From: Candidatus Zipacnadia bacterium | GTDB lineage: Bacteria; Armatimonadota; Zipacnadia; Zipacnadales; Zipacnadaceae | Assembly (NCBI GenBank): GCA_029820565.1 | Contig: JALGUR010000030.1 | Span: forward strand, 1 to 49,562 | DNA: 49,562 bases | Direction: 5' to 3' | Part shown: piece after piece, positions 32,138-40,533 of the stretch | How positions within the stretch are numbered: the first letter of the stretch is position 1 | Layout of the letters: the number at the start of each line of letters is the position of its first letter | Notes under the pieces: generated by a model | What the model was told of the DNA's origin: nothing | Database searches by the model: none | The model's input: only the letters and a program-made list of their open reading frames with translations | Translations under genes and position numbers: made by a program

Positions 32138-33044
32138 CTGCATCCTCCGCCTTCCAGCGCCGGTGCAGCCATAGCCACTGTTCGGGGTGCTCTCGGATTT
32201 GTTCACCGATGGTTCGGTTGATCATCTCGGTGTTTTCTCTGACGTCGTGGTCACGGTCGCCGGTCTCCAATAGTTCCAGCGGAGGTAATATATAACCGTC
32301 AATAGTATCATCGGGTCGGCGAACGCCAAAAAGCGGCACTACCGCGCAGCCAGTACGCGCGGCGAGGATAGCCGGGCCGATGGCAGTAGCCGCGGGTCGG
32401 CCCAGAAAGTCCACGACTATTCCCCCTTCAGCGACGTGTTGGTCGGGAAGAATGGCCAGACATTGATTATCATGTAGTGCTCGCAGCATATCCCGAAGGT
32501 CGTCCCGCGCGAGCACTGTTATGCCCTGGTGCTGGCGGGCCTCATTGATAAGCTCAGCGGCGAACTGTTCAGTGGCATCGCGGACGACTGCTACTACAGG
32601 AAAGCCCTCGATGGCCAGGCGTGCCCCACCCATCTCCCAGTTGCCAAAGTGAGCAGTGAGCAGGATGACACCTTTGCCCTGTCCCAGGGCAGCCCACAGA
32701 TGCTGTTGGCCGCGCAGGGATACCATTTTCGTAATTTGTTGCGCACTCAAGTAGCGCATCTTAAGCAGTTCTATCATAGTCTTGCATATATTTGTGGTGG
32801 CTGCGAAAGCGATTTGGCGACGCTGCTCGGCATCAAACCGGTCACCAAATACGTGCCGGATATTCTCCTGGGCTACCCGCTGCCGGGAAGGTACGAGTAT
32901 GCGAAGCATACACGCAACCCCAGTGGCCAATCGGCGCAACCACCTGAGAGGCAACAGCCGCACCAGACCGGCTACTGCTACCACCAGCAGACGCAATAGC
33001 AGGTAGGCGATTTGGCGGGTTAGCGGGCGTCTTTGCTCATTCAT
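32127..33044 (-). CDS. LpxL-type lipid A late acyltransferase
   Basis: 305 residues. One N-terminal hydrophobic helix (residues about 11-32) and the catalytic HX4E motif in LLTAHFGNWEMGG (His132, Glu137). Downstream ATEQFAAELINEARQHQ, LRALHDNQCLAILPDQHVAEGG and IGPAILAARTGCAVVPLFGVR match lysophospholipid acyltransferases of the LpxL/HtrB group. It adds a secondary acyl chain to Kdo-lipid IVA on the inner face of the inner membrane. It overlaps lpxK by 8 bp and is the last gene of the operon. Lauroyl or myristoyl preference cannot be read. Confidence 0.93.
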   Translation of the reverse strand: MNEQRRPLTRQIAYLLLRLLVVAVAGLVRLLPLRWLRRLATGVACMLRILVPSRQRVAQENIRHVFGDRFDAEQRRQIAFAATTNICKTMIELLKMRYLSAQQITKMVSLRGQQHLWAALGQGKGVILLTAHFGNWEMGGARLAIEGFPVVAVVRDATEQFAAELINEARQHQGITVLARDDLRDMLRALHDNQCLAILPDQHVAEGGIVVDFLGRPAATAIGPAILAARTGCAVVPLFGVRRPDDTIDGYILPPLELLETGDRDHDVRENTEMINRTIGEQIREHPEQWLWLHRRWKAEDAAQG

Positions 33045-34215
33045 ATTCGGTGGCGGCTACCGCCTGCCGGGCTGTGTCCATAATGATTTGAATATTGCTA
33101 CTGCCGCTCAGTATCTCCAACTGACAATCCACTATCACTACAGGTATTGCTCCATTTGCTATTGGCCATTTTACCGCATCCTTGCGCGTGCAAGCGACAA
33201 TGTCCACTTGCTGCTCGCGGGCCATTTTCTGGATATATTGTGCGTCTTCGCTCCGGTAGAAGTGATGGTCGGCATAGCGCAACGGTATAACCTCAGCCCC
33301 GGCCTGTTGCAGAGTGGTCTCAAAAGACTGGGGGTTGCCAATGCCCGACACGGCCAGAATACGTCTACCAGATAACTGAGTTGGGGACATTGGTTGTCCA
33401 TCAAACGAATGCAGCAAGAGAAGTGTATGCCGGGTGACAACGACCGGTATTGAAGGCACTATCGTACTTAAGGTGTCGCGGAGATCGTCCAGATCTTCGG
33501 GGGCTATCTGGTCGGCATGAGTTATCCAGATTTGATCGGCACGGCACAGATGGGACAGTGGCTCGCGCAAGTAGCCGGCCGGGAACAATCGCTGACCGAT
33601 GAAGGGCTTGGTGGCATCTATTAGGACAATATCAAGTAGTTTATTCATTCGGAAGTATTGAAAACCGTCATCTAATAGTGCTATCTGGGCCGTGGTTTGC
33701 TGGGCCAGTAAGTTAATCGCTGCCTCGCGCCGCTTACCGACGGCTACGGGCACCGCGGGTAGCGATTCAGCAAGCATATACGCCTCATCTCCGGCCTCAG
33801 ATACCGAGGATAGCACACGCTGGCCATCAGCAATCAGCCTGGCGGTGCTTGAGGCCATCCGGCGGTAGCCGCGCAACACTACGCCGGGGATAATATTCGC
33901 CTCCAGGAGACGACGGGCCAAGAATTGCACCGTGGTGGTCTTACCTGTGCCTCCCAAAGTGAGATTGCCCACACTGATGGCAGGCAGCGCCGGTTCAGTG
34001 AGGGACTTCAGTCCCGTCGTGTACAAGGCGAGGTTCACCTTCAAGCCGAGTAGATATAAGTAAGATACCGCCTCAAGCAGTAGCCGGGTAGCGTTGGCTA
34101 CCCAGCCTTGGGCTTGGCCGGAGACGATGCTGTGCCACCGTCTTTTGCAGGAACATTCTGGCCCGGCTATCGTCGCGACAGGAATATCGCTCCTACCCAA
34201 CAGGGGGGAAGTCAT
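33037..34215 (-). CDS. lpxK: Tetraacyldisaccharide 4'-kinase
   Basis: 392 residues. The P-loop in ISVGNLTLGGTGKTTTVQFLARRLL (about residues 80-105) is the LpxK version GGTGKT. It is followed by VVLRGYRR and VAVGKRREAAINLL...IALLDDGFQYFRM, which match the family. It phosphorylates the 4' position of the lipid A disaccharide with ATP. The P-loop sits about 30 residues later than usual, so the N-terminus may be extended, but the start overlaps the kdtA stop by 4 bp (ATGA), supporting it. Operon neighbours: kdtA before, lpxL-type acyltransferase after. Confidence 0.94.
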   Translation of the reverse strand: MTSPLLGRSDIPVATIAGPECSCKRRWHSIVSGQAQGWVANATRLLLEAVSYLYLLGLKVNLALYTTGLKSLTEPALPAISVGNLTLGGTGKTTTVQFLARRLLEANIIPGVVLRGYRRMASSTARLIADGQRVLSSVSEAGDEAYMLAESLPAVPVAVGKRREAAINLLAQQTTAQIALLDDGFQYFRMNKLLDIVLIDATKPFIGQRLFPAGYLREPLSHLCRADQIWITHADQIAPEDLDDLRDTLSTIVPSIPVVVTRHTLLLLHSFDGQPMSPTQLSGRRILAVSGIGNPQSFETTLQQAGAEVIPLRYADHHFYRSEDAQYIQKMAREQQVDIVACTRKDAVKWPIANGAIPVVIVDCQLEILSGSSNIQIIMDTARQAVAATEYE

Positions 34216-35567
34216 CGTTGATTAAGTAACTCCGCCAAGTGATGAGCGATGCGCGGGGAAGCCCCGGAGTATTTCTCAATTATCGCCGGTCCCCTGATTT
34301 GATACAGTTCGCGTTCGGTCTCCGAAGAAAGTAACCTCTCACTGGCCTGCACCAGTTCGTTGAGGTCAGTTATGCATATGGCGGCCTTCTCGCGCAGCAC
34401 AATGTCGGTTACATCGCGGAAATTGTGCATATGAGGTCCGAAGATCACCGGTTTGCCCTGGGCCATAGGTTGGAGGATGTTATGTCCGCCGCGCGGCACC
34501 AGACTGCCGCCCATAAACACAAACGTGCTAATGCTGAAGACACGCGAGAGTTCTCCGATGGTATCCAAAAGCACCACGCGCACCTCGGCTGACGATGGTG
34601 CTGAGTTAGAGTTATCCGCGTCCGCTTGGTCCAACTGTCGGCTGCGGCGGTGAGTGGTATAGCCATGCTCGGTAATTAGTCGTTCGATCTCGTCACCACG
34701 ATGGGGATGGCGCGGAGCGATGACCAGTTGCAGAGCCGGGTAGTGTGTGTGGAGCCGGTCAAAGGCTTGCAAGACCATCTCGTCCTCACCCGAATGTGTA
34801 CTAGCCGCAATAAAGACAGGCGCAGTCTGGAGGAAGCCGAAATCTTGGCGCCATTTAGCAGCTTCCTCGGGGGGCAGGTAGGGAAAGTTCTCGTCAAATT
34901 TAGTATTACCAGTGATCACTACCCGCTGGCGTGAGGCCCCCAGTGATATGAATCGCTCAGCATCCTGCTCTGATTGAGCACAAATCAGGTCCACATTGTC
35001 AAGCGTCCAGGCAAACAGTGGGCGAGCCCACCGATATTTGCGGTAGCCACTGTCCGAGATGCGGCCGTTGACTATGGCAGTGGCGATCCCCTGGCTGTGA
35101 GCGGCAGCCAGCAGGTTGGGCCACAGTTCGGTCTCCACCATTACGATCATATCGGGACCAACGCCACGCAGAGCCCGTTCGGTGATGACAGGAAAATCAA
35201 ATGGGAAGTACATAAGTCCATCCAGGTCCAGCCGTAGTTTGTTGGCCATCTGGCGACCCGTAGGGGTGGTGGTGGACAGTAGCAGGCGGGCGGTGGGGGC
35301 CGCCAGGCGCAAGTGATTAAGTATGGGCTGGGCCACAGCAACTTCCCCTACCGAGACGGCTTGCAGCCAGATAACCAGGTCATTATCTTTTTTAAGAGCG
35401 CGTATCGGCTCGGGCACTGAGCCCAGGCGTTCAGCCAGTCCCTCTCGCGATTTGCCGCGAATGATTAATCGCCACAGCAGATATGCGGCTACTACTGGCA
35501 ACAACAGAACAACTATCAGGTTGTATAGCAATCTCCGCCAGTCGCCGGCGGGTCGTTGTTTTGTCAT
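34212..35567 (-). CDS. waaA: 3-deoxy-D-manno-octulosonic acid transferase (GT30)
   Basis: 451 residues. An N-terminal membrane helix (LLYNLIVVLLLPVVAAYLLWRLI) and the N-lobe WLQAVSVGEVAVAQPILNHL are typical of KdtA/WaaA. It continues LLLSTTTPTGRQMANKL and MVETELWPNLLAAAHSQGI. The C-lobe has FMGGSLVPRGGHNILQPMAQGKPVIFGPHMHNF, the family's donor-binding region. It transfers Kdo from CMP-Kdo to lipid IVA. Its stop overlaps the lpxK start by 4 bp. The GNAT gene lies 17 bp upstream. No CMP-Kdo synthesis genes are in this window. Length is slightly above the usual 420-430. Confidence 0.95.
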   Translation of the reverse strand: MTKQRPAGDWRRLLYNLIVVLLLPVVAAYLLWRLIIRGKSREGLAERLGSVPEPIRALKKDNDLVIWLQAVSVGEVAVAQPILNHLRLAAPTARLLLSTTTPTGRQMANKLRLDLDGLMYFPFDFPVITERALRGVGPDMIVMVETELWPNLLAAAHSQGIATAIVNGRISDSGYRKYRWARPLFAWTLDNVDLICAQSEQDAERFISLGASRQRVVITGNTKFDENFPYLPPEEAAKWRQDFGFLQTAPVFIAASTHSGEDEMVLQAFDRLHTHYPALQLVIAPRHPHRGDEIERLITEHGYTTHRRSRQLDQADADNSNSAPSSAEVRVVLLDTIGELSRVFSISTFVFMGGSLVPRGGHNILQPMAQGKPVIFGPHMHNFRDVTDIVLREKAAICITDLNELVQASERLLSSETERELYQIRGPAIIEKYSGASPRIAHHLAELLNQR

Positions 35568-35584
35568 AGTGAAATCTATTATGC

Positions 35585-36088
35585 CTACAACTTCCGGTAG
35601 TATTCTACGTGAGGCATTATTGGCTCAAACCCCATTTTTTCGTACATAGCCCGGGCCGGGACATGAGCGGGATCCAAGCCAGTGTGAACCTTGGCATACC
35701 TCATACCCTCCTGCCGAAATATCTCCAATACCCGTTGGCACTGGGCAGTGCCAATACCACGGCCCTGATGACCAGGCTCTACGGCATTGTTGCCAATCTC
35801 ACCGATACCCTTATCCCGATTTAGCACAAACGTTATGAAGCCCACAACCTGGCCATCAATTTCAGTCACCAGGCCCCAGTCAGGATACTCGTCATAGAAG
35901 TTGGCTACTGCCTCGGCCTTGACAGCCAGGGGGTCCTCGGGTGTCTCCCGTTCATATAATTGGTCGCCCATACGCTGGCGAAAGCCTCGATAGATGGGCT
36001 CCCACGCCTGAGCGGCGATCTTTCGTATCCGGTTGACATCGTCACGCCGGGCGGGTCGGATTACCAGGTTGTCGGTGATATCGGTCAT
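35585..36088 (-). CDS. GNAT-family N-acetyltransferase inside the lipid A operon
   Basis: About 167 residues from ATG 36088; a GTG three codons upstream is also possible and neither has a strong ribosome site. Motif A is IGEIGNNAVEPGHQGRGIGTAQCQRVLEIF, with the acetyl-CoA loop HQGRGIG. Motif B region is KVHTGLDPAHVPARAMYEKMGFEP. Acceptor unknown. It sits between msbA (9-18 bp) and kdtA (17 bp) on the same strand, so it is co-transcribed with lipid A genes. A lipid A or sugar-nucleotide substrate is tempting but unsupported. Confidence 0.88.
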   Translation of the reverse strand: MTDITDNLVIRPARRDDVNRIRKIAAQAWEPIYRGFRQRMGDQLYERETPEDPLAVKAEAVANFYDEYPDWGLVTEIDGQVVGFITFVLNRDKGIGEIGNNAVEPGHQGRGIGTAQCQRVLEIFRQEGMRYAKVHTGLDPAHVPARAMYEKMGFEPIMPHVEYYRKL

Positions 36089-36106
36089 TAGGCTCACAAT
36101 GATAGG

Positions 36107-37876
36107 CTACGGGATTATTCCAGTTTGCTGGGCCGTAGAACTTTCGTAGAGCCGGCGATAGAGGCCCTCCTGCCGGATTAACTGGTCATGAGTGCCCTGC
36201 TGAACTATCTTTCCGTTGTCCAACACGACAATGCGATCCGCATTGCGGACGGTGGAGAGGCGATGAGCGATAATTAGGGCAGTGCGTCCGTGCAAGAGGG
36301 TGGCTAACGCTTTATGGATGGCCGCTTCACTTTCTCGATCCAGTGACGAGGTGGCCTCGTCAAGTATCAATATGCGGGGATCACGCAGCAGGGCGCGGGC
36401 GATGGCGATGCGCTGACGCTGACCACCGGATAAGTTGACACCGCGCTCACCCAGTGGCGTCTCGTATCCCTCAGGGAGCGCCATAATGAAATCATGAGCG
36501 TGGGCCGCCTGAGCGGCCGCGACTATTTCTTCCTCAGACGCCTCAGGGCGGCCAAAGCCGATGTTTTCCTTGACGGCACCAGCAAACAACAGTGTCTCCT
36601 GAGGAACGAAGCCCATAAACGAGCGCAACGAGGCCTGCATAATCTGGCGCACGTCAGTATCGTCCACCATAACGCGCCCGGCCTGTACATCATACAGTCG
36701 GGGTACCAGATTGGCCACAGTGCTTTTGCCCGCGCCGCTGGGTCCGACCAACGCCACTGTCTCCCCAGGGTGAATATCCAGGCTGAAATCTATAAGTACG
36801 GGTTGTTCTGAGTCATAGGAGAACTCCACGCCGTCAAAAGTGATGCGGCCTTTCATCTGGGCAATACGAATAGCATCGGGGGCGTCGGCTACGTCGCAAG
36901 TCTCTCCCAGAAGTTCGACGGTACGCAAGGCCGAGGCTTCGGCGCGCTGCAGAGATAGATTCAGTCGGGTGAGCCGGCTTATCTCTTCACCAGCCCGGAG
37001 CATAAGGAACACAAGGGTGACCAGGCTGCCGGGCAAAATCCGTCCGCTGACAATCTCATTGGCCCCAAACAGCAAAACGCCACAGAGGGCCAGGCTTACT
37101 AATATACCGGTAGCTATTCTGCTGAAAGCCCGCATTCGGCCAGCGCGTAACTCAGTGCGCAACACGCCCTGTGCAGTTCCCCCAAATCTCTGCACCACTT
37201 CCGGCTCCATTCCGAATATCTTGATTACTCGGATAAGGCTGAAGCCCTCTTCAACGTTAGTGGTTAGGTCAGCCAGCCGCTCTTGCGTCAGGCGGCTATA
37301 GCGTCGCACCCGGCGGCCCAAATAGCGGGTAAATACGTACACCACCGGCCCGACCACTATCATCAATAGGGTTAATCGCCAGGATAGCATAACCATGTAA
37401 ACGGTCATCGCTGCCATTGACACTGGCGCTATCACTAAGGTTGCAAGATTGGCACTAATAGTTGACTGCAAGAGGGCGGTATCATTGTTGACCCGGGATA
37501 TCAGTTCGCCTGAACGCTGTTGTTCAAAAAATCTCATAGATAGCATTTGCAGATGATTGAACAACGTAGCCCGCAAGTCCAGTAATACCTTCTGGCCAAG
37601 CCACTCACTCAGATACATTGAACCGCCACTAACCGTGGCTGCGGCTACCAAGTAGCAAAATAGTACCAGCGTAGAATGAAACAGTTCATGCATTCGGGCG
37701 ACTTGTGCCGCATCCTCAGTGCCGACAAGTTCCTCAAAAAGCTGGTTAAACACCGGCAGGGTCTTGTAAACTGCCTGAGCATTCAATAGCCCAGATACGC
37801 CCATCAACAACAGAGCAATGATCAGTCCCTTCCGATACTTTTTAGCAAAGCCCCGCAGGGCCCATAAGCCCTTCAT
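36107..37876 (-). CDS. msbA: ABC-type lipid A flippase (MsbA family)
   Basis: 589 residues with six membrane helices (residues about 16-300) fused to one nucleotide-binding domain. Walker A is GPSGAGKST (378-386), the Q-loop VPQETLLFAG, the signature LSGGQRQRIAIARALL (from 482) and Walker B LILDEATSSLD (504-514); the H-loop histidine lies in AHRLSTVRNADRI. As a homodimer it flips core-lipid A across the inner membrane. Genomic position between lpxB and kdtA genes supports the lipid A role over a drug exporter. It overlaps the lpxB gene by 4 bp (ATGA). Confidence 0.93.
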   Translation of the reverse strand: MKGLWALRGFAKKYRKGLIIALLLMGVSGLLNAQAVYKTLPVFNQLFEELVGTEDAAQVARMHELFHSTLVLFCYLVAAATVSGGSMYLSEWLGQKVLLDLRATLFNHLQMLSMRFFEQQRSGELISRVNNDTALLQSTISANLATLVIAPVSMAAMTVYMVMLSWRLTLLMIVVGPVVYVFTRYLGRRVRRYSRLTQERLADLTTNVEEGFSLIRVIKIFGMEPEVVQRFGGTAQGVLRTELRAGRMRAFSRIATGILVSLALCGVLLFGANEIVSGRILPGSLVTLVFLMLRAGEEISRLTRLNLSLQRAEASALRTVELLGETCDVADAPDAIRIAQMKGRITFDGVEFSYDSEQPVLIDFSLDIHPGETVALVGPSGAGKSTVANLVPRLYDVQAGRVMVDDTDVRQIMQASLRSFMGFVPQETLLFAGAVKENIGFGRPEASEEEIVAAAQAAHAHDFIMALPEGYETPLGERGVNLSGGQRQRIAIARALLRDPRILILDEATSSLDRESEAAIHKALATLLHGRTALIIAHRLSTVRNADRIVVLDNGKIVQQGTHDQLIRQEGLYRRLYESSTAQQTGIIP

Positions 37877-39075
37877 ATGTCATCCTCCGCTGGGTGCTGC
37901 CGGGTGGATTGGGCAGAATGCGGTCGGTCAGAGGAAAGCCCGAGTAGTTCGGCGATTATCTCAGCAGCCCGTCGGGATGCTCCGGGTGGTCCCAGTGCGG
38001 CTCGCACCTCGGCCAGATCACGCTTCATTTGGTCCCACCGCGCCGCGTTATGGTAGATGGCCATAACTTCCTCGCTTATCCGCTTGGGATTTACGTCCCA
38101 TTGAATCAATTCGGGTACTACTGAGCGCTGAACAACGATATTAGGCATCGCATAGAACTGGGTACCAAAATCTGATAGCCAGTATTGAATTACCATCGGC
38201 CAAGTGCCCCGATAGACCATTATCATCGGGCAGCCGGCGGCTGCCGCCTCCAGCGTCGCAGTGCCGGCGGCAGTTATTACCATATCAGAAGCCATAATCA
38301 GAGTTTCACTGTTGCCCAGAGACGTAATACCATCAATTTCATCGGCTCGGCGGTCCAGGCGACCGGGCTGCTCCGGCGGCCACACCGACCAGAGGAAATG
38401 TGCTGCAGGCAGGCTACTCTTTATGACTTCAGCGGCGGCCAGAAGTTGCGGGCCAATGCAACGGCGTTCCACGTCGCGACTGCCAGGTAACAGGCCGATA
38501 ACTGGCGCACCAGTGGGTAAATCATGCTGTCGTCTAAACTCCGCCCTATCAGTCGGTGGACTGATACGGTCAATCACTGGATGACCCACCCACTGTACTT
38601 CAACGCCACAGGCCGATAAGATTTCCGCTGACCACTTAAACGGCGTAATGACTAAATCGGTTAGTTCAGCCAGAAATGACCAATCCCGTTGCTGTCGGCT
38701 CCACGAAGAGGGAGGGAAATAGTACGCGACGCGCTGACCAGGACAATGGCGCTTTACTGAGCGAGCCAGACGGACATTGAAGGCACCAAAATCCGCCAGC
38801 AGCACCAAAGCCGGCTGACGCCGAGTTATTAGTCTGACCATACGTCCCTTCTGGAGCAACAAGTATGGAACGCGGCGTAGCGACTCGGCGAGGCCCACAG
38901 TACCCCAACCGGAACTATCAATATCGGTCTGGACGCCAGCCCGCCGCATCTCAGCGCCACCAGCGCCAGTCAGTTTAAGGCCCCGCCACCGCACCAATTG
39001 CCGGGCCAGTCCAGCAGCGTGCAGATCCCCTGATGGCTCTCCGGCGACAAAGAATATCTCCTGGTTGGGTCTCAT
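37873..39075 (-). CDS. lpxB: Lipid-A-disaccharide synthase (GT19)
   Basis: 400 residues. N-terminus EIFFVAGEPSGDLHAAGLARQL is the LpxB signature. It is followed by GGAEMRRAGVQT and VLLADFGAFNVRLARSVKRHCPGQRVAYYFPPSSWSR, then QWVGHPVIDRI and IGLLPGSRDVE. The C-terminal donor site is AAGTATLEAAAAGCPMIMVYR. It condenses UDP-2,3-diacylglucosamine with lipid X to form the lipid A disaccharide. It follows lpxA by about 50 bp and overlaps msbA by 4 bp. The YYFPPSSW segment differs slightly from the usual YVSPSVWAW; the enzyme is otherwise full length. Confidence 0.95.
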   Translation of the reverse strand: MRPNQEIFFVAGEPSGDLHAAGLARQLVRWRGLKLTGAGGAEMRRAGVQTDIDSSGWGTVGLAESLRRVPYLLLQKGRMVRLITRRQPALVLLADFGAFNVRLARSVKRHCPGQRVAYYFPPSSWSRQQRDWSFLAELTDLVITPFKWSAEILSACGVEVQWVGHPVIDRISPPTDRAEFRRQHDLPTGAPVIGLLPGSRDVERRCIGPQLLAAAEVIKSSLPAAHFLWSVWPPEQPGRLDRRADEIDGITSLGNSETLIMASDMVITAAGTATLEAAAAGCPMIMVYRGTWPMVIQYWLSDFGTQFYAMPNIVVQRSVVPELIQWDVNPKRISEEVMAIYHNAARWDQMKRDLAEVRAALGPPGASRRAAEIIAELLGLSSDRPHSAQSTRQHPAEDDI

Positions 39076-39126
39076 AAACTACTGGCACGCACGCCACGAC
39101 ATAGGCGTTATAATGAACACGTCCGC

Positions 39127-39915
39127 TTAATGTGGGTCAGTCTGCCGGCCCCGATAGCCGTCTTCTATGCGGCGCATGAACTCAACTAACCGCGCTACAT
39201 GCGGTGTTTGTTCCACCGTCTCGATTATGCGTTGGATGGCATCGCTAACATTCAGTTCACTGCGGAATAGCAGGCGGTAGGCTTGCTTGAGTATAGTTAT
39301 CTGCTGGTCAGCGACGTCCTGACGTTGCAGGCCACGGACGTTGATGCCGCGCGGTTGGGCCGGATTGCCGTCAACAATGGTGTACGGTGGCACATCGCGC
39401 ACTACCTTCGCCGCCCCCCCAACCATAGCCGTAGTTCCCACGGTTACATATTGATGGAGTCCGGTTAGCCCCCCGATGTTTACATAATCTTCAATAGCGC
39501 AATGTCCGCTGACCCCGACGTAATTGGCTAACAGAATATGATCGCCAATTACTACGTTATGGCCGATGTGAGAGTACGCCATCAGCAGATTGTGACTGCC
39601 GATGCGAGTGGCTTGCTCTTCGCCACTGGCCCGGTGGATAGTCACAAACTCACGGATAAGATTATTCTCCCCAATGATTAGATAACTGCGTTCGCCTTTG
39701 TATTTCATATCTTGAGGCGGTTCGCCTAATACCGCCCCGGTGTGAACCTTAGTGTTAGCGCCCAGCCTTGTGCCTTCCCTAATTACCACATAGGCGCCGA
39801 TTTCGCAGCCGTCGCTGATCTGGGTATCGGATTCAATAATGGCATAGGGCTTGACGGTCACGTTGTCACCCAACTGGGATTCGGGACTGATTATGGCGGC
39901 AGGGTGTGTGTTCAT
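39127..39915 (-). CDS. lpxA: UDP-N-acetylglucosamine acyltransferase
   Basis: 262 residues with a left-handed beta-helix of hexapeptide repeats from residue about 9 (ISPESQLGDNVTVKPYAIIESDTQISDGCEIGAYVVI) to about 190, then a helical C-terminal tail. Conserved LpxA segments are GEPPQDMKYKGE and LLMAYSHIGHNVVIGD, containing the catalytic histidine (YSHIGH). It is the first enzyme of lipid A synthesis, acylating UDP-GlcNAc from acyl-ACP in the cytoplasm. It is downstream of fabZ by about 27 bp and upstream of lpxB, the classical order. Confidence 0.97.
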   Translation of the reverse strand: MNTHPAAIISPESQLGDNVTVKPYAIIESDTQISDGCEIGAYVVIREGTRLGANTKVHTGAVLGEPPQDMKYKGERSYLIIGENNLIREFVTIHRASGEEQATRIGSHNLLMAYSHIGHNVVIGDHILLANYVGVSGHCAIEDYVNIGGLTGLHQYVTVGTTAMVGGAAKVVRDVPPYTIVDGNPAQPRGINVRGLQRQDVADQQITILKQAYRLLFRSELNVSDAIQRIIETVEQTPHVARLVEFMRRIEDGYRGRQTDPH

Positions 39916-39942
39916 TTTCTCCTCATATTTAGACAGACAATA

Positions 39943-40386
39943 CTAGGCAGATGTCTCGGAATCAGCGGCTACCAAGGCGAAAGTAAGTTCGCCTTGGCAG
40001 GCTATTTCGTCACCAACCTTTGCTACTGTCTGGACTTTACCTATACTACCGCGCCGCTTGATAAGTTCGGCCTCAATGATTAACTGGTCGCCGGGCACAA
40101 CCTGCCGCCGAAAGCGGACCTTGTCAATACCACCCAAAAACGCCTGCTGGTCACCGACCTGGGTGCCGGCCAGCAGAAACATACCGGCCACCTGGGCCAT
40201 CGCCTCCACTATGAGTACCCCGGGCATAACAGGCTCCCCGGGCCAGTGGCCTGTGAAATAGGGCTCGTTAATGGTAACATTCTTTATCCCGACCGCGCGC
40301 CGGCCGGGCTCTATTTCCAGGATACGGTCCACCATAAGAAAAGGATACCGGTGAGGCAAGGTGTTAAAGATGGCGTGAATATCCAT
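39943..40386 (-). CDS. fabZ: 3-hydroxyacyl-[ACP] dehydratase FabZ
   Basis: 147 residues from ATG 40386, with AGGAG about 11 nt upstream; the frame continues further upstream but that part covers the promoter and is not coding. Hot-dog fold with the catalytic motif AIFNTLPHRYPFLMVDRI and PGVLIVEAMAQVAGMF (catalytic Glu). It dehydrates 3-hydroxyacyl-ACP in fatty acid elongation and competes with LpxA for that substrate, which explains the fabZ-lpxA coupling. It is first in the operon and carries the consensus promoter just upstream. No lpxC or lpxD adjoins it here. Confidence 0.97.
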   Translation of the reverse strand: MDIHAIFNTLPHRYPFLMVDRILEIEPGRRAVGIKNVTINEPYFTGHWPGEPVMPGVLIVEAMAQVAGMFLLAGTQVGDQQAFLGGIDKVRFRRQVVPGDQLIIEAELIKRRGSIGKVQTVAKVGDEIACQGELTFALVAADSETSA

Positions 40387-40435
40387 TTGTACCCAAACTC
40401 CTCTCAACTGCGGAAACGCAACAACGACTGTTAGG

Positions 40436-40464
40436 ATTATATCAAAGCCCCTGGCGGCTGTCAA
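40436..40464 (-). promoter_or_regulatory. Perfect-consensus sigma-70 promoter of the lipid A operon
   Basis: On the minus strand TTGACA (40464-40459), exactly 17 bp, TATAAT (40441-40436). Both hexamers match consensus at all twelve positions. The predicted start lies about 40-45 bp before the fabZ ATG at 40386. A second promoter facing the other way starts 9 bp away. Confidence 0.92.
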
Positions 40465-40473
40465 TGCGCAACC

Positions 40474-40503
40474 TTGACAGAAACCTGGTGTTACCGTTAA
40501 AGT
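40474..40503 (+). promoter_or_regulatory. Divergent sigma-70 promoter for the FGGY kinase
   Basis: TTGACA (40474-40479), 18-bp spacer, TAAAGT (40498-40503), about 30 bp before the ATG at 40534. The two -35 hexamers of the divergent promoters are separated by only 9 bp, so polymerases could not bind both freely at once. Confidence 0.65.
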
Positions 40504-40533
40504 CATCATAACCTTACGGCGAGGTGCGTAATT

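Noticed and set aside
32127-40386. Complete lipid A biosynthetic set
   Set aside because: lpxC, lpxD and the CMP-Kdo genes are not in the window, so completeness cannot be claimed.
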